From: an uncultured Oscillospiraceae bacterium
GTDB lineage: Bacteria; Bacillota; Clostridia; Oscillospirales; Oscillospiraceae
Assembly (NCBI GenBank): GCA_934589705.1
Contig: CAKTOH010000003.1
Span: 101,608 to 165,607, forward strand
Direction: 5' to 3'
DNA: 64,000 nucleotides
Shown here: positions 1 through 11,100 of the stretch, piece after piece
Layout: every line of letters begins with the position of its first letter
Position numbering within the stretch: position 1 is the first letter of the stretch
Made by a program: the position numbers and the translations under genes
The notes under the pieces: model-generated
Database searches by the model: none
Told to the model about the DNA's origin: nothing
The model's input: only the letters and a program-made list of their open reading frames with translations

Positions 1-1235
1 GGAATGGTAATCTGGAAGTTCTTGCCGTTAAAATCCCCGGAGAAGGGGTGCTCCTTGCCGCCGATGCCGTCCCAGGCGTCCGTAATTTCAATGTTCTGGG
101 TCAGCTGGAAGTAAAGGCCCGCCTGGTCTTCACCCGCCGTGACCCACTCGTCCAGCAGGAACAGGTCTTCCTGGCTGGTCAGGAGATAGGGGTTGCTCCG
201 GGAGCCGTCGCCTTCCAGGCCGGAGACCCGGACTTCGATCTGGGCGGTGGCGTCCGCGTATTGAACGGTGACGGCGGTGTCCGCCGCGGTGAGTTCTTCG
301 GCAGGGGAGAAGGTCAGCTCCTCGGCCTTGGGCACCAGGGTGGTGCCGTCGGACAGGGTGACTTTGACCTCCAGGCCCGTGGGGTCGAAGGCTTCGCCGG
401 ACTGGTACTCGGTTTTTTCCGGCAGCTGGGTGATTTCCAGAGCCTGGGCCGTGGGAGTCAGAACCAGGGACAGGGTGTATTCGTCCTCATCGTAGAGACT
501 CTTGCCCAGCAGTGTCAGCTTCAGCTGATAAAGATTCCGGGAATCCCACTGGGGGGTGAAGGTGTATTGGTTATCTTCCAGAACGGTGCCGTTTACATAA
601 ACCTGATAATCCACGGCGGGCTCCAGGGTCAGAGTCAGCTCACCGTCCGCCGGAATCTGCACTCCGTAGGTATGACAGTTGGGGGTGAATTCCGGGGTCA
701 GGGCCAGGACATTTCCCTGGGCGTCGGACAGAGACATGGCCTCCAGAGCGCTGTCCTCTTCCATGAGCCCCAGGAACTCCTGGATCATCTCCCACAGGGT
801 CTTCTTGGGGGGCTCTTCTTCGGCAGGCTGGGTTTCTTCGGTGGCCTCCGTGACCTCGGTAGCCTGGGTGGGGGCTTCGGTTGCGGGATGCGTCTCCGGC
901 TCGGTTACGGGAACCGTCTCAACGGGGGAGGTGCTGACGGTTGCGGAGGTAGTTTCCGGGGGCATCGTTTCCTCCGTGGGAGAGGTGATATCGGCGGCTT
1001 CCGTGGAAGCGGTTTCCTCGGTGGCGGGGGTGGTTTCCGCCAGGGTGTGCTCCGTGGCCTCCGTGGCCTCCGTGGTAGGCTGGGTGGTCTCTTCCGCAAT
1101 CGTCACAGGAACCGTGGCCTGGGCGGCAGACTCCGGCAAAACGCCGACGGCGGTCTCAGCCGCATTGACCGAAACCGTAAGTACGGGCCCTAACAGCGTC
1201 AAAGCCGCCAGAAAACTTGCTAACCATCTTCTCAT
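1..1235 (-). CDS. Large secreted adhesin-like surface protein (N-terminal part; runs off the window)
   Basis: About 411 codons are inside the window and the C-terminus lies beyond base 1. The start at 1235 gives a clear Sec signal peptide (MRRWLASFLAALTLL..., predicted cleavage near residue 26), with a GGAG Shine-Dalgarno about 9 nt upstream. Next comes a low-complexity Thr/Glu/Pro/Ala spacer (about residues 35-125), typical of a wall-spanning stalk. It is followed by a cadherin-like beta-sandwich segment, an Ig-like segment of Big_3 type (TEYQSGEAFDPTGLEVKVTL) and the start of a beta-helix-like region (PFSGDFNGKNFQI). The same order (stalk, FSG-x-x-NGK motif) occurs in the neighbouring giant protein, so the two look like relatives. 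Transcription starts behind a cobalamin riboswitch, so B12 status probably controls it. No enzymatic motif is visible; an adhesin or ligand-binding role is inference. Confidence 0.85.
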   Translation of the reverse strand, partial: MRRWLASFLAALTLLGPVLTVSVNAAETAVGVLPESAAQATVPVTIAEETTQPTTEATEATEHTLAETTPATEETASTEAADITSPTEETMPPETTSATVSTSPVETVPVTEPETHPATEAPTQATEVTEATEETQPAEEEPPKKTLWEMIQEFLGLMEEDSALEAMSLSDAQGNVLALTPEFTPNCHTYGVQIPADGELTLTLEPAVDYQVYVNGTVLEDNQYTFTPQWDSRNLYQLKLTLLGKSLYDEDEYTLSLVLTPTAQALEITQLPEKTEYQSGEAFDPTGLEVKVTLSDGTTLVPKAEELTFSPAEELTAADTAVTVQYADATAQIEVRVSGLEGDGSRSNPYLLTSQEDLFLLDEWVTAGEDQAGLYFQLTQNIEITDAWDGIGGKEHPFSGDFNGKNFQITI

Positions 1236-1255
1236 TGGGCAAACTCCATTCTTAG

Positions 1256-1331
1256 GGAAGCTCTGATTCAATCGGCAAGAGCTGGCAGCGAGAGATTTTG
1301 TTCTCACGCAGACGATTTATTCAGAGTTTCC
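1256..1331. mobile_element. MITE-like element, family A, short copy (76 bp)
   Basis: The ends are imperfect inverted repeats: GGAAGCTCTGATTCAATCG on the left and the complement of CGATTTATTCAGAGTTTCC on the right. TTAG flanks both sides as a target-site duplication. A longer copy with the same ends and the same TTAG flanks lies at 14371-14531. The 4-bp YTAR-type target and GGAA..CTCTGA ends resemble IS5-group elements; that assignment is inference. There is no coding capacity. It sits in the 5' UTR between the riboswitch terminator and the ribosome binding site of the surface-protein gene. Confidence 0.75.
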
Positions 1332-1342
1332 TTAGGTCAAAG

Positions 1343-1370
1343 AAAAACGCACTGGCTCAACACCAATGCG
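1343..1370 (-). terminator. Intrinsic terminator acting as riboswitch expression platform
   Basis: Read on the minus strand, CGCATTGG pairs with CCAGTGCG (one wobble) and is followed at once by TTTTTC. It lies about 65 nt downstream of the cobalamin aptamer and ahead of the surface-protein start, which suggests transcriptional OFF control when B12 is bound. Confidence 0.7.
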
Positions 1371-1435
1371 ACCGTCTGTTTTCGCTCCCAGGCTGCCATC
1401 CGCCGCACGGCATACAGTGCAGCTTCCGGATTCGA

Positions 1436-1622
1436 TCATGGCCGGTCTTCTGGCTCGCGCGTGGTAACGTCTGTGCCCTGCCTTCCCAGTTTCCCAGTGA
1501 CCGGATCGCTCCGAAGGGGCACAGGCTCCGCGCCTACAGCATCGGGATATGCTCCGGAATCTGACCGGATTTTCTGATCACCGCACCTGCCCGGGGTGGG
1601 AGCAGCGTGGGTGACGCCATGC
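1436..1622 (-). promoter_or_regulatory. Cobalamin (B12) riboswitch upstream of the surface-protein gene
   Basis: On the minus strand the conserved core CACTGGGAAACTGGGAAGGC (about 1480-1500) is followed by the typical 3' segment GCGAGCCAGAAGACC. Upstream is a GATGCTGTAGGCG-type segment and an AATCCGGTCAGATTCCGGA helix. A possible P1 stem pairs CATGGCG (1615-1621) with GGCCATG (1437-1443). This matches the family layout: cobalamin box, kissing-loop region, then a downstream terminator. Confidence 0.9.
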
Positions 1623-1660
1623 AGCGTATTTGATTTGCGGGAGTATCTGTAAGTACCAGT

Positions 1661-1689
1661 ATTTTAACCTTTTTTTATCGATTTGTCAA
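1661..1689 (-). promoter_or_regulatory. Sigma-A type promoter for riboswitch and surface-protein gene
   Basis: On the minus strand TTGACA (1689-1684) is followed by a 17-bp spacer and TAAAAT (1666-1661), placed just upstream of the B12 aptamer. Confidence 0.8.
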
Positions 1690-1769
1690 CGGATATTCGG
1701 GGAAAAGGTGAGAATCTCAGGGAGGATTTCCCGGGAAAATGTGACATTATGAACGAGTCCCCTTAGATG

Positions 1770-2085
1770 TATGTCATTGCGAACCAGTGGTGCTCCGCGC
1801 AGCGAATCTAAAATAACAATGACTGCCAGTGGCAGTCATACCTTAATTTAGCGCAGCACTGGTGTGGCAATCCGTATTCTCTTGGCTCCCACTCTGGGGG
1901 AGCTGTCAGCGAAGCTGACTGAGAGGGAGAAGGGCTCCCTTCCCAAGAGAGGAGCGCAAGGCCCTCATCCGTCACGGCTTTGCCGTGCCACCTTCCCCGG
2001 AGGGGAAGGCTTTGGGGAACGGATTGCCACACCATCCTGCGGGATGGTTCGCAATGACATGCGTTATACGACAGCATGCTTTGAC
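1770..2085. repeat. Composite intergenic repeat, copy 1
   Basis: This block contains the outer pair GTCATTGCGAACCAGT (about 1773) and GGATTGCCACACC...GGTTCGCAATGACATGCG (ending about 2062). Inside are internal hairpins (ATGACTGCCAGTGGCAGTCAT) and the module reading GGCCCTCATCCGTCACGGC...CCTTCCCCGGAGGGGAAGG. Related copies occur at about 12640, 17125, 21400, 25697, 39455 and 42733. No gene is visible in it; short open frames across it are repeat sequence. Confidence 0.8.
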
Positions 2086-2092
2086 AAAGAAG

Positions 2093-2130
2093 AACCCAGC
2101 CGGCTCCCCGGAGGGAGTCGGCTGGGTGGT
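2093..2130 (-). terminator. Intrinsic terminator of the giant surface-protein gene
   Basis: On the minus strand ACCCAGCCGACTCCC pairs with GGGGAGCCGGCTGGGT and is followed by TCTTCTTT, about 20 nt after the stop codon at 2153. Confidence 0.85.
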
Positions 2131-2152
2131 CAGGAATTTGCGCCTGAAGCGA

Positions 2153-5100
2153 TTACAGCTTCGGGGGAGTCTCGTCGGTCTCGACGATCTTCAAGGTGAC
2201 GAAAGCGGACTTGTTCGTGCCGTCGGCGGCAGTGCAGGTGATTTTTACCTTGCCGGCCTTGATGGCGGTGACAACACCGTTTGCGTCCACGGCAGCGATC
2301 TTCTCATTGCTGCTCTTCCAGGTATAGGTGCCTGCGGTGCCCGCAGGCTCGCTGGAAGCGGTCAGCTCCAGTGTAGTGTCCACAGAGATGGAAGCGGGCA
2401 GCTCGCCGTCCTTGGCGGAGATGGTGACCTTGGTGGTAGCGGGGTAGACGGTAACCTTGCAGGTCGCCTTCACGTCGCTGCCGTCCTGAGCGGCGGCCGT
2501 CACGGTGACGGTCACGGGCTCGGTCACGGCCTTGGTGGTGAGCTTACCGGAAGCATTGATCTTGATGCCGTACTCGTTCTCGGACACGGACCAGGTCAGC
2601 TTCTTGTTGGTGACGTCGGTGGGGCCAATGACGGGCTTCAGGGTAACGGACTTGCCGCCTGCCACGCTGGTGTCCGCCAGTTCCAGAGACTTCATCAGCT
2701 TGATGACCTGAATCTTGAAGGAGGCCTTCTTGCCGGAGCCATCGTTTGCGGTGGCGGTGATGGTCACGGAGCCTGCCTTCAGGAAGGTGATCTTGCCGGT
2801 TTCGTCAATGGCAGCGACCTTCGTGCTGGAGGACTTCCAGGTCACAGACTGCTCGGCGGTCAGGGGGTAAACCTTGGCACTCAGCTGCATGGTGTCGTTG
2901 CCATCAGCAGCCATATCCCAGACCAGGGTGGTGTTCTCGGAAGAGTTGGGACGCTTGATCTCCACGCCGTAGGACAGGGGGTTAACGGTGATGTCCTGCT
3001 CGGCGGTGACGCCGGAGCCGTCCTTGGCGGCAGCCTGAACGGTGACGGTGACAGGCACAGTCAGGTTCTTATTGGCGGTAACCACACCGGAAGCGGAGAT
3101 CTTGGCGTATTCGCTGCCTTCGGTGATTGTCCAGGTGACAGCCTTGCTGGCGGCCTCAGCGGGAGCCACGGTGGCGGTCAGGTTCAGCTTCTTGCCGGAG
3201 GCCACATTGAAGGAACCGGTCTTGCTGGTGATGGTCAGGCTCTCAACCAGCGTAGTGACGCTGACGGTGACAGTTGCCTGCACCTTGCCGTCCACCAGAG
3301 CGGAGATGGTAGCCTTGCCCTTGGCCAGGCACTTGACAACACCGTTCTCGACAGTGGCGACCTTCTCGCTGGAGGACTTCCAGGTCACGTTCTCGGCGGG
3401 AATCTCATCGGTGCCATCCAGCGTGTAGGCTTCCAGAGTGACGGTGTTGCCCACATTGCGAACCAGGGTGGTCTTGGTCACATAGTCCTCGCCGGCCTTC
3501 AGGATCAGGCTCTGATCATTCTTGGGCAGGATGGTCAGAGTGATGGGCGCGCTTTCAACCTTGGCAGCGTCCTTGCTGACGGCCACGACCTGGACGGCGT
3601 GAGGCTCGTTGACGGTCTTGGCAGTGACCTTGCCGCTGGCGGCTACGGTGGCGTAAACGCTGTCGGCGCTGTTCACCAGCCGGAAGGTGACACCGGAGAC
3701 GGTGGGCTTCTCAGGCTCGGTGGTGGCCTTCAGGGTCAGGGACTTGCCGGAGCGCAGAGTGGTTGTCTCAGGCTCGGTAATGGTGACGCTCTGGGTCAGC
3801 AGACCGACCTGAACCTTCACGGAAGCGGACTTCTTGCTGCCGTCGTTTGCGGTGGCGGTGACGGTGACAGTGCCGGTGCCGGCCACGTACTTGGCGGTGC
3901 CGTCCTCAACGGTGAGCACCTTGGTGTTGGAGGACTTCCAGGTGATGCCTTCCTTGGCATCGGTGGGATAAAGCTTCGCGGTGAGGTCAAGCTCGGCACC
4001 CTCCACGCCGTTCAGGTACAGAGTCTTGCCGGTGACGACATTGCCGCCCTCCAGGATATCGACCTGACCCACGGCGGGGTAGATGGTGATGGTGTGCTTG
4101 ACGTAGCCGGAGTAACCGTTGCGCAGAGTGCCGATGAAGGTCACATTGTGCTTGGAAGCGACAACGTAGGTCTTCACGACGCCGGCGGCGGTGACGGTGG
4201 CGTAAGCCGCGTCATCGGGGTTCTCCAGAGCCCAGGTGATGGAGGAGGCGGGGATGGTCTTGCCGGTTTCCACGTCCACGGCGGAGAGCTTAGTGGACTT
4301 GCCGCCGATCAGCTCGGAATCCACGGTTTCGGGAACGGAGCCGCCGGAGGTGTTGCACATGGTGTAGGCATCCGCGCCCAGGATGTCGTCGGTGCGGTTC
4401 AGGTTCCGCTGCCACCAGCTGTAGCCGGAAACAGTGGGGAACTTGCCGGAGCTGGAATCGAAGTAGACCTGGCCGATCACAGTCTCGTGCTCGGCAGCAC
4501 TGGTATCCACATAACCGACCCGACCGATGGGAGGCAGGGACTTGGTGTAGGAGGTGTTGCCGTAGATGCGGTCGTAGGCGTTCAGGCCTCTGTAGTAGCC
4601 AACGATGGAGCCGACGATGGGATCTTCCGTATTGGTAGCGGAGACCTTGCCGCGGAACACGTTGTTGGCCAGGGTGTTGGGGGTACGGGCGTAGGTCTGG
4701 ATGACGACGGAATCGCCGCCCTGGATACCGCCGACCTTGTTCTCACCGGTGATGGTGCCGGTGACGGTACAACCCGTGATGTTGGGCCGCATGGCGTTAT
4801 CCGCCCAGCCGCCGATGTAGCCGCTGCCGATGATACCGCCGGCCTCTTGTCCGCTGGCCACCACGGTGCCGTGGAACTCACAGCCGGTGACCTTGAAGGT
4901 GGTCATGGAGTTGTCCTCGTTGCCCACGATACCGCCGACGCTGTCTACGCCGTAAACGGTAGCGTAGCTGACGCAGTTCTCAATGGTACCGATGAACCGA
5001 CCGGCGAAGGAACCGATCTTGGACTGGGTGCCGTCGTAGCCGATGACAACGCCTTCCTCCGCCACACAGTTGCGGATGGTGACGAGGTAGCTGCCGGAGC

Positions 5101-8100
5101 ATCCGGCAAAGCCGTTGGCCTTGGTCAGGTAAGTGCCAATCAGGCCGGACTTCAGGGTCTGGGTGCCGGACTTCAGGGTCACATGGTCAATGGTGACAGC
5201 GTTGCCGCTCAGGCCCACGCCCTCGTAGTTGTTGACCAGGCCGTAGCCCTCAATCCGGGTGCCGTAGATGTTCAGGTCGCTGACATAAGCGTCCTTGACG
5301 TAGCCGAACAGAGGCAGTCCGCCCTCGGGCACGGTCAGGGTGTTGCCCTTGCCGTTCAGATGGCCGCTGAAGGCGCGCATGTTCTTGCCACCGTTGATGT
5401 GTCCGACGCTGGGATCGATCAGCACACCGATGGGCTCCCAGCCCTCGGGCAGGGTCACGTCTTCGGTCTGGGCCAGGTACTCGCCGGAGAAGGAGTAGCC
5501 GTCCTTGACCATCTGGGCAACGAAAGCGTAATCCTCGCCGGAGGTGATCTCATAAGGATCATTTTCGGTGCCGGTACCGGTCAGGTTCTCATGGATGATG
5601 TCCTTATCGGTCTTGACGGTGATGGCAGCCACGTCGGAGTTGACGCTGTACTGGCTGACCACGGCGTTGGTGACGGTGCAGAAGTAGTATTTGGTGCCGC
5701 CGTTCACGGCCTTGCCCAGCTCGTAGGTTGCCTCGGTAGCACCCTCGATGGCGGTGGCACCCTCAATGGGCTGGCCCTCCACGGGAGCTGCGTCGGTAAC
5801 GTACCACTGGTAGCTGAGCTTCTTGTAGGTGCCTTCGACCTCAGCTTCCACACGCAGCGCGGTCATGTCATCGCCCACCCGGTAGGTGGCGGACACGGGC
5901 TGGGTGGTGATCACGGGCAGATCGGCCTCGGTGCTCTCACGGCTGGTGAGTCTCAGCAGGCAGATGGTGGGCTCCATGTCGCCGGACTGGACAATGACAC
6001 GGACCGGGGTGTTGTCCTCGGTGATGTCAATGGCCTTGGTGGCGGCATCGGAGGCGATACGCTGATCGTTGACGTAGATGTTCTCCGCGCCGCCGGCGAC
6101 AGAGATGGACACGGACTTCATGGGCAGGGTCAGCTCATAGGTCTGCTGGCCGGCCACGGGAGTCAGGGTGTAGTTGGTGGTGCCGTCGGAGAAGGTGATG
6201 GCGGTGGGAGCGGAGGTCTTGCCAACAGGCGCGCCGGTGGAGGTGGCCCGATAGACCTTGGCAACCTCGGTGGACTTCTCGTTGAAGGCACCGGCCATGA
6301 CGTTGGCGGCGGCGACGACCTTCACATAGTGGAAGGACATGCCATTGACGTTCACGGGGATGCCGCTTGCGTCAACGGCCCAGGCCAGATCGAAGCCGGA
6401 GCTCTTCAGCGCCAGATCATCGTTGGCCAGGTAGGGGTTCTCTTCACCGTTGGGCGTTGCGTCAACGTAGCCGAAGGAAGTGCCGGTGATCCAGCTGGCG
6501 GTGGTGTTGTCACCGATCATGCCCTTGATACTGGGGATCAGGACGCCGGTCACAGTGTAGGTGCCGCTGGCAGCGACATCGTTCATGGAATAGTAGGAAG
6601 GCTGAGGCCAGTTGAAGGTTTTGCCATGGTCAGCGTCGGTGTGACCATAGTTATCCTTCCAAGAGGTACCGGTGCCGTTCTTGGTGTAGGTGATGGTGTA
6701 GTCCCAGATGGCGTTGGTGTAGTGCTGAGAGCCAGCCAGGGCGTACCAGGTGTTGCCGTCCTCGGAAACCCAGACCTGGCCAGGCTCGGGGAAGCTTCCG
6801 CCGGCGTTGGAGTTGCCGGTGATGTAGAAGTCAACGCCGTACTGGTTGGAGGGGTCGTTCTGCAGGCCGTTCTCGAAGTAGAAGGTGGCGTAGCCGCCAA
6901 AGCTGCCCAGGGTCTTGAGGGTGCCGGACAGCATGCCCTCAGGATTGACACCAAAGCCGCCCCAGCCTGCGCCGTTGATGTACTGGGTATTGATGGCCAG
7001 GTAGTCAACCAGCTTGTCCGCACCGTTCTTGATCCGCTTGGAGGCGGCAAAGTCGTAAACCCGGGTCAGGCTGCCCAGGGTCACGTTCAGCTTCTGAGAA
7101 GCGGTGGTGAGCTTCAGGGTGTAATTGCCTTCCTCATCGGCGGTCAGAGCCTTGGAGCCCAGCTTGACGGTGCAGCCCTCGGCGACGGTGAAGGTCACGG
7201 TGGGAAGCTCGTCCTCCTGAGCGATGCTCAGACGGTAGGAAACGGAATTGTCGTTGAACGCAGGATACCAGTCGCCGCCGTCAGAGGTGGCGGTGAGGAT
7301 CCTGGGCTCGCCGGTGGCAGGCAGCTGCTCAACCCAGAAGGTGTAAGTCGTGCCGACCTGAGTGCCATTGAGCATCAGCTTTTCATTGCTGGCGGTCATC
7401 TCGGGGAAGGCGCTGCCCGCGTCGGTGTAAGCCTGGTCAGTAACGACCTGGACAGTGAGCTTGACTTCCGCGTTGGCGCCCTCGGCGGCCTCGGGGAAGG
7501 CAATGGCCTCGGTGGTGCCGCCGCCCTGAGGCAGTTCCTTCCAGGTAGCGCCGCCATCGACAGAGTAGCGGATGTGGGTGTAAACGGTGTTGCCCTTCAC
7601 AGTGGCCGTAAAGTCGGCGCGGCCGTTCTGCATGAAGGCGCGGTAGTAGTAGCTGGAGTTCGTCCAGCCGTAGGTGCTGTTCTTCACACCGGCATTGCTG
7701 GCGCGGAACAGATAACCCTCGGCCTGAGACAGGTACTGGGTGGAGGACAGAGCCTCACCGTTGCCGCCTGCCAGAGCCATACCGGCGGAGTAAGCCAGGT
7801 TCTTGGTGGTGTCTCTGGGACGGGTGACTTCCAGGGTGTACTCGGACTTAACGTCCTTGTTCTCCTTGTCGGTCAGGGTCAGCTTGACGACCGTGGTGCC
7901 GAAGGGGAACCCGGGCAGCTGGGTCAGAGTAGCGGAAGGAATCGCGATGCTGACAGCCTCGCCATCGGCGTTGGTGTAGGTGGCGACGCAGTCCAGCTTC
8001 TTGCTGTCGTACAGGCTGTCCTTGCTGACAGTCAGGATGGTGGTGCTGTAGGAGCTCAGCTTGATGCCGGTGTAATCCTTCTGACCGGCGTTGTACTTGA

Positions 8101-11100
8101 AGGTAGAGGAGGAGATACCGGTCAGGGCCAGCTTCTCGAAGGTGGGGTTCTGAGCGTCGGTGACGACAACCAGAATACCGCCCTTGGTGCCCTTGTCATC
8201 GGCGACGGTGATCTGGGAGGTGCCTACGGCATGGGCGGTGACAACACCGTTTTCGTCCACGGTGGCCACGGCCTCATTGGCGCTCTTCCAGGAGGCCACG
8301 GTGCGGCCTTCCTCGGTGAGGGCCTTCAGCTGCATGGTGGGGGCGGCGTTCTCGGAGGTCAGCTCCAGATAAGCCTTGCCCAGTTCGCCGTTGGCATTCT
8401 CAACGGCCACACCGGTGACGGTGACGGTAGCCTTGTCGGTCAGAGGCGCGTCTGCGGGGCCCACGTCCAGGGTCATGGTGACTTCCACCTTGCCGGGACG
8501 CAGAACATCCATTCGAATGTTGTTGGGCTTCGTGCTCAGGTCAGAGGTGACCTTGGCCACGCCGTCGGGAATCTTCACATCCCAGACAGTGTGTCCGGCG
8601 GCACCGCCGTACAGGGAGGCGGTCTTCACAGACTGACCATCCACGGACAGCTTCACAGTGGGCGCGTTGTCGCTGAACTTAAAGAAGGCAACGTCAAGGG
8701 CCTTGTTGTTGGGGGTGGACACGCTGGGATCCAGGGTGGAGGTAGCGGTCAGGTAGCTGTAGCTGGTGGAATTGACGGTGTAGGTGCCGGTTTCGGCATC
8801 GAACCTACCGCCGTAGCACTGGGCTGCCCAGGTGACGGGTGTCTTCTCGCCGTTCTCGTCCACAGCCCATACATGGAACTGGGTGCCCTGGTTCGCGATG
8901 AGGGTCACGCCGCCGATTGCCATGGAGGAGGTGCTGGGAATGGTGTAGGCGTAATCGGTGACGATGGACAGGCTCTTGGGCACCGCCTTGACGGTGACTT
9001 CCACGATCTTGCTGGTGGCGGATTCCAGACCGGTGCTGGAAGCCACGGCGTAATAGTAGAAGGTGCCCAGGGTATCGCTGGGGACGGTCAGGGTGGCTTC
9101 GGTAGCACCGGCCACGGCCTTGCCGCCCTCGGTGGAGGCGGTGGTGTTCACATACCACTGATAGCCGATGGCGGGGGAGTCGGTCACATCCTTGGTGTAG
9201 TCGGCTTCCACGGTCAGGGTATGGTTGGCGGTGTTCTGACCGATGGTCAGAGCGTCTTCGGTCAGGTCAGTCTTCCACAGCAGAGCCTTGCCCTTCTCCA
9301 TGGAGACGGTGATGGTGTAGGTCTTGTCAAAGCCGCCATCAGCCTTGGAGGTCAGAGTCAGGACGCTGGCCTCCGCACCGGGAACCAGCTTGTCAAGACG
9401 CACCCACTTGCGGTTCTGCTCCGCGGTGAGAGTCTTGGTGACGCCGTGGAAATTGAAGCCCGCGGTGCAGTAGTCGATGTACTCCACCTTGACCCACAGA
9501 CGCCGGGCTGCTGCTTCTTCCACGAAGTCCAGAGGCTCCACGGTGTAGTCCATGGTATCGTGGACAAATGTGGGATTCAGGGTCAGCTCCCGGATGGTAT
9601 TCTCGGAGCTGCCGATGCCCAGGTGAACCTCAACCAGATCGGTCTCCTTCACGACGTTGCCGACCTTGAACACGTTCAGGGCGGTCATCGCCTCATCCAC
9701 GCCGGTGATGACGAAGCAGGAGGTCTTGTTGGCTACGTTCTCGCTGATATGAAGGGAGATCTTGCCGTCCTTGTCGGAAATCTTTCCGGTGATGGCTTCC
9801 ACCTTGCCGGTCTTCATATCCATGGTGGCCAGCTGCGCACCCTCAACGACCTCGACGGGGTCGCCGTAGGCGGCGTAGTTGCTCTTGACGACCAGGTCAA
9901 GATCGGTGTTCGCGTAGAAGGTCTGGCCGGTCAGGGGCTTTCCGTCGGCGGTTTCCAGCCAGACGTACTTGTCCAGATAATAGGCGGCATCCTCATACAC
10001 GCCAAAGGTGACATAGTCGCCGTCTGCTACCTTGGTCTGGTTGACGAACAGACCCTTGCCATCCTCGCCGGCGGCCTGCTTGCCATTGACCAGGATGGCC
10101 AGATTGGTGGATTCCTCGCCCATGCGCTTGGTGATCCAGTTGGCATCACTGATGGCCAGGAAGTCCGTAGCGTTCTCGGGGGTGAACTGATCGAAGAAGG
10201 TCAGCTCATGGGCCCGGACCAGCACGTCCAGAGCGGACACGCCGTCCTCAACCAGGTCCCTGTAGCCGTAGCTCTCGGCCAGGTTGCTGGCAATCTTCTC
10301 GTCGAAGGCGAAGACCTCCTGATTGCCCGCTTCCTGATAGCTGAAGGTCACGGTGGCGTAGGTCACAACGGAACCGGTGACGGTGACCACACAGTAGGGA
10401 GCGGTCAGAGGTGCGTTCACGGTAATGGTTTCATTGCCGTTGCCGCCGCCCCAGTTGGCAATCTCGGTCTGAACCTCGCCGGAGGCGGAGATGATGTAGG
10501 TACCGGCCTTGTTCAGCGTCAGGCTCACGTTGCCGTTTTTGTCGGTAACGGCACCGTCAATGGCGGTGAACTTGCCGTCTTTCCAGATGCCCACCTGGGC
10601 ACCGGCCAGATTGCCGGGGTTATAGCCGTCCACGGCCATGGAGGAGCCGCCCTGAAGATTCAGGGTGAAGGCCTTTCCGGCCTGGGCGGTGACGGCGGTC
10701 TGGGTGAAGTAGCTGACCGCGTCAGAATAGTTTTTCTCATCGGTAAAGACGCAGCAGTACAGCTTGTCGCCCTGAGCCACAACGTTGGACTCGTCGGCTA
10801 CACCCTTATGCGGATCCACGTTGTTCTTCAGGAAGTAGTAGCTGCCCTTGGGGCTGGTCTGGACATTCCAGAGGTTGTGAACCATGGTGCCGCTCAGCTC
10901 ATAGCCGCCGGGACAGTAGGCCTCATGCAGAGCGATCAGAGCCTCGTGGTAGGTCAGAACGCCGTCCTTGTTCACGTCCTTGACGGTGACGGGCAGTCCA
11001 ATGGCGGCCTTGCCGTCGGAGGTGGTGGCCAGAACGCCCTTGACACTTACGGTGAAGAACACCTGGGCTTCCTTCGTGGGCTGCACGGAGCTGCCCTTGA

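Noticed and set aside
48..1266. Two plus-strand frames opposite the first surface gene
   Set aside because: Low-complexity translations that mirror the Thr/Glu-rich stalk of the minus-strand protein, whose frame continues off the window.
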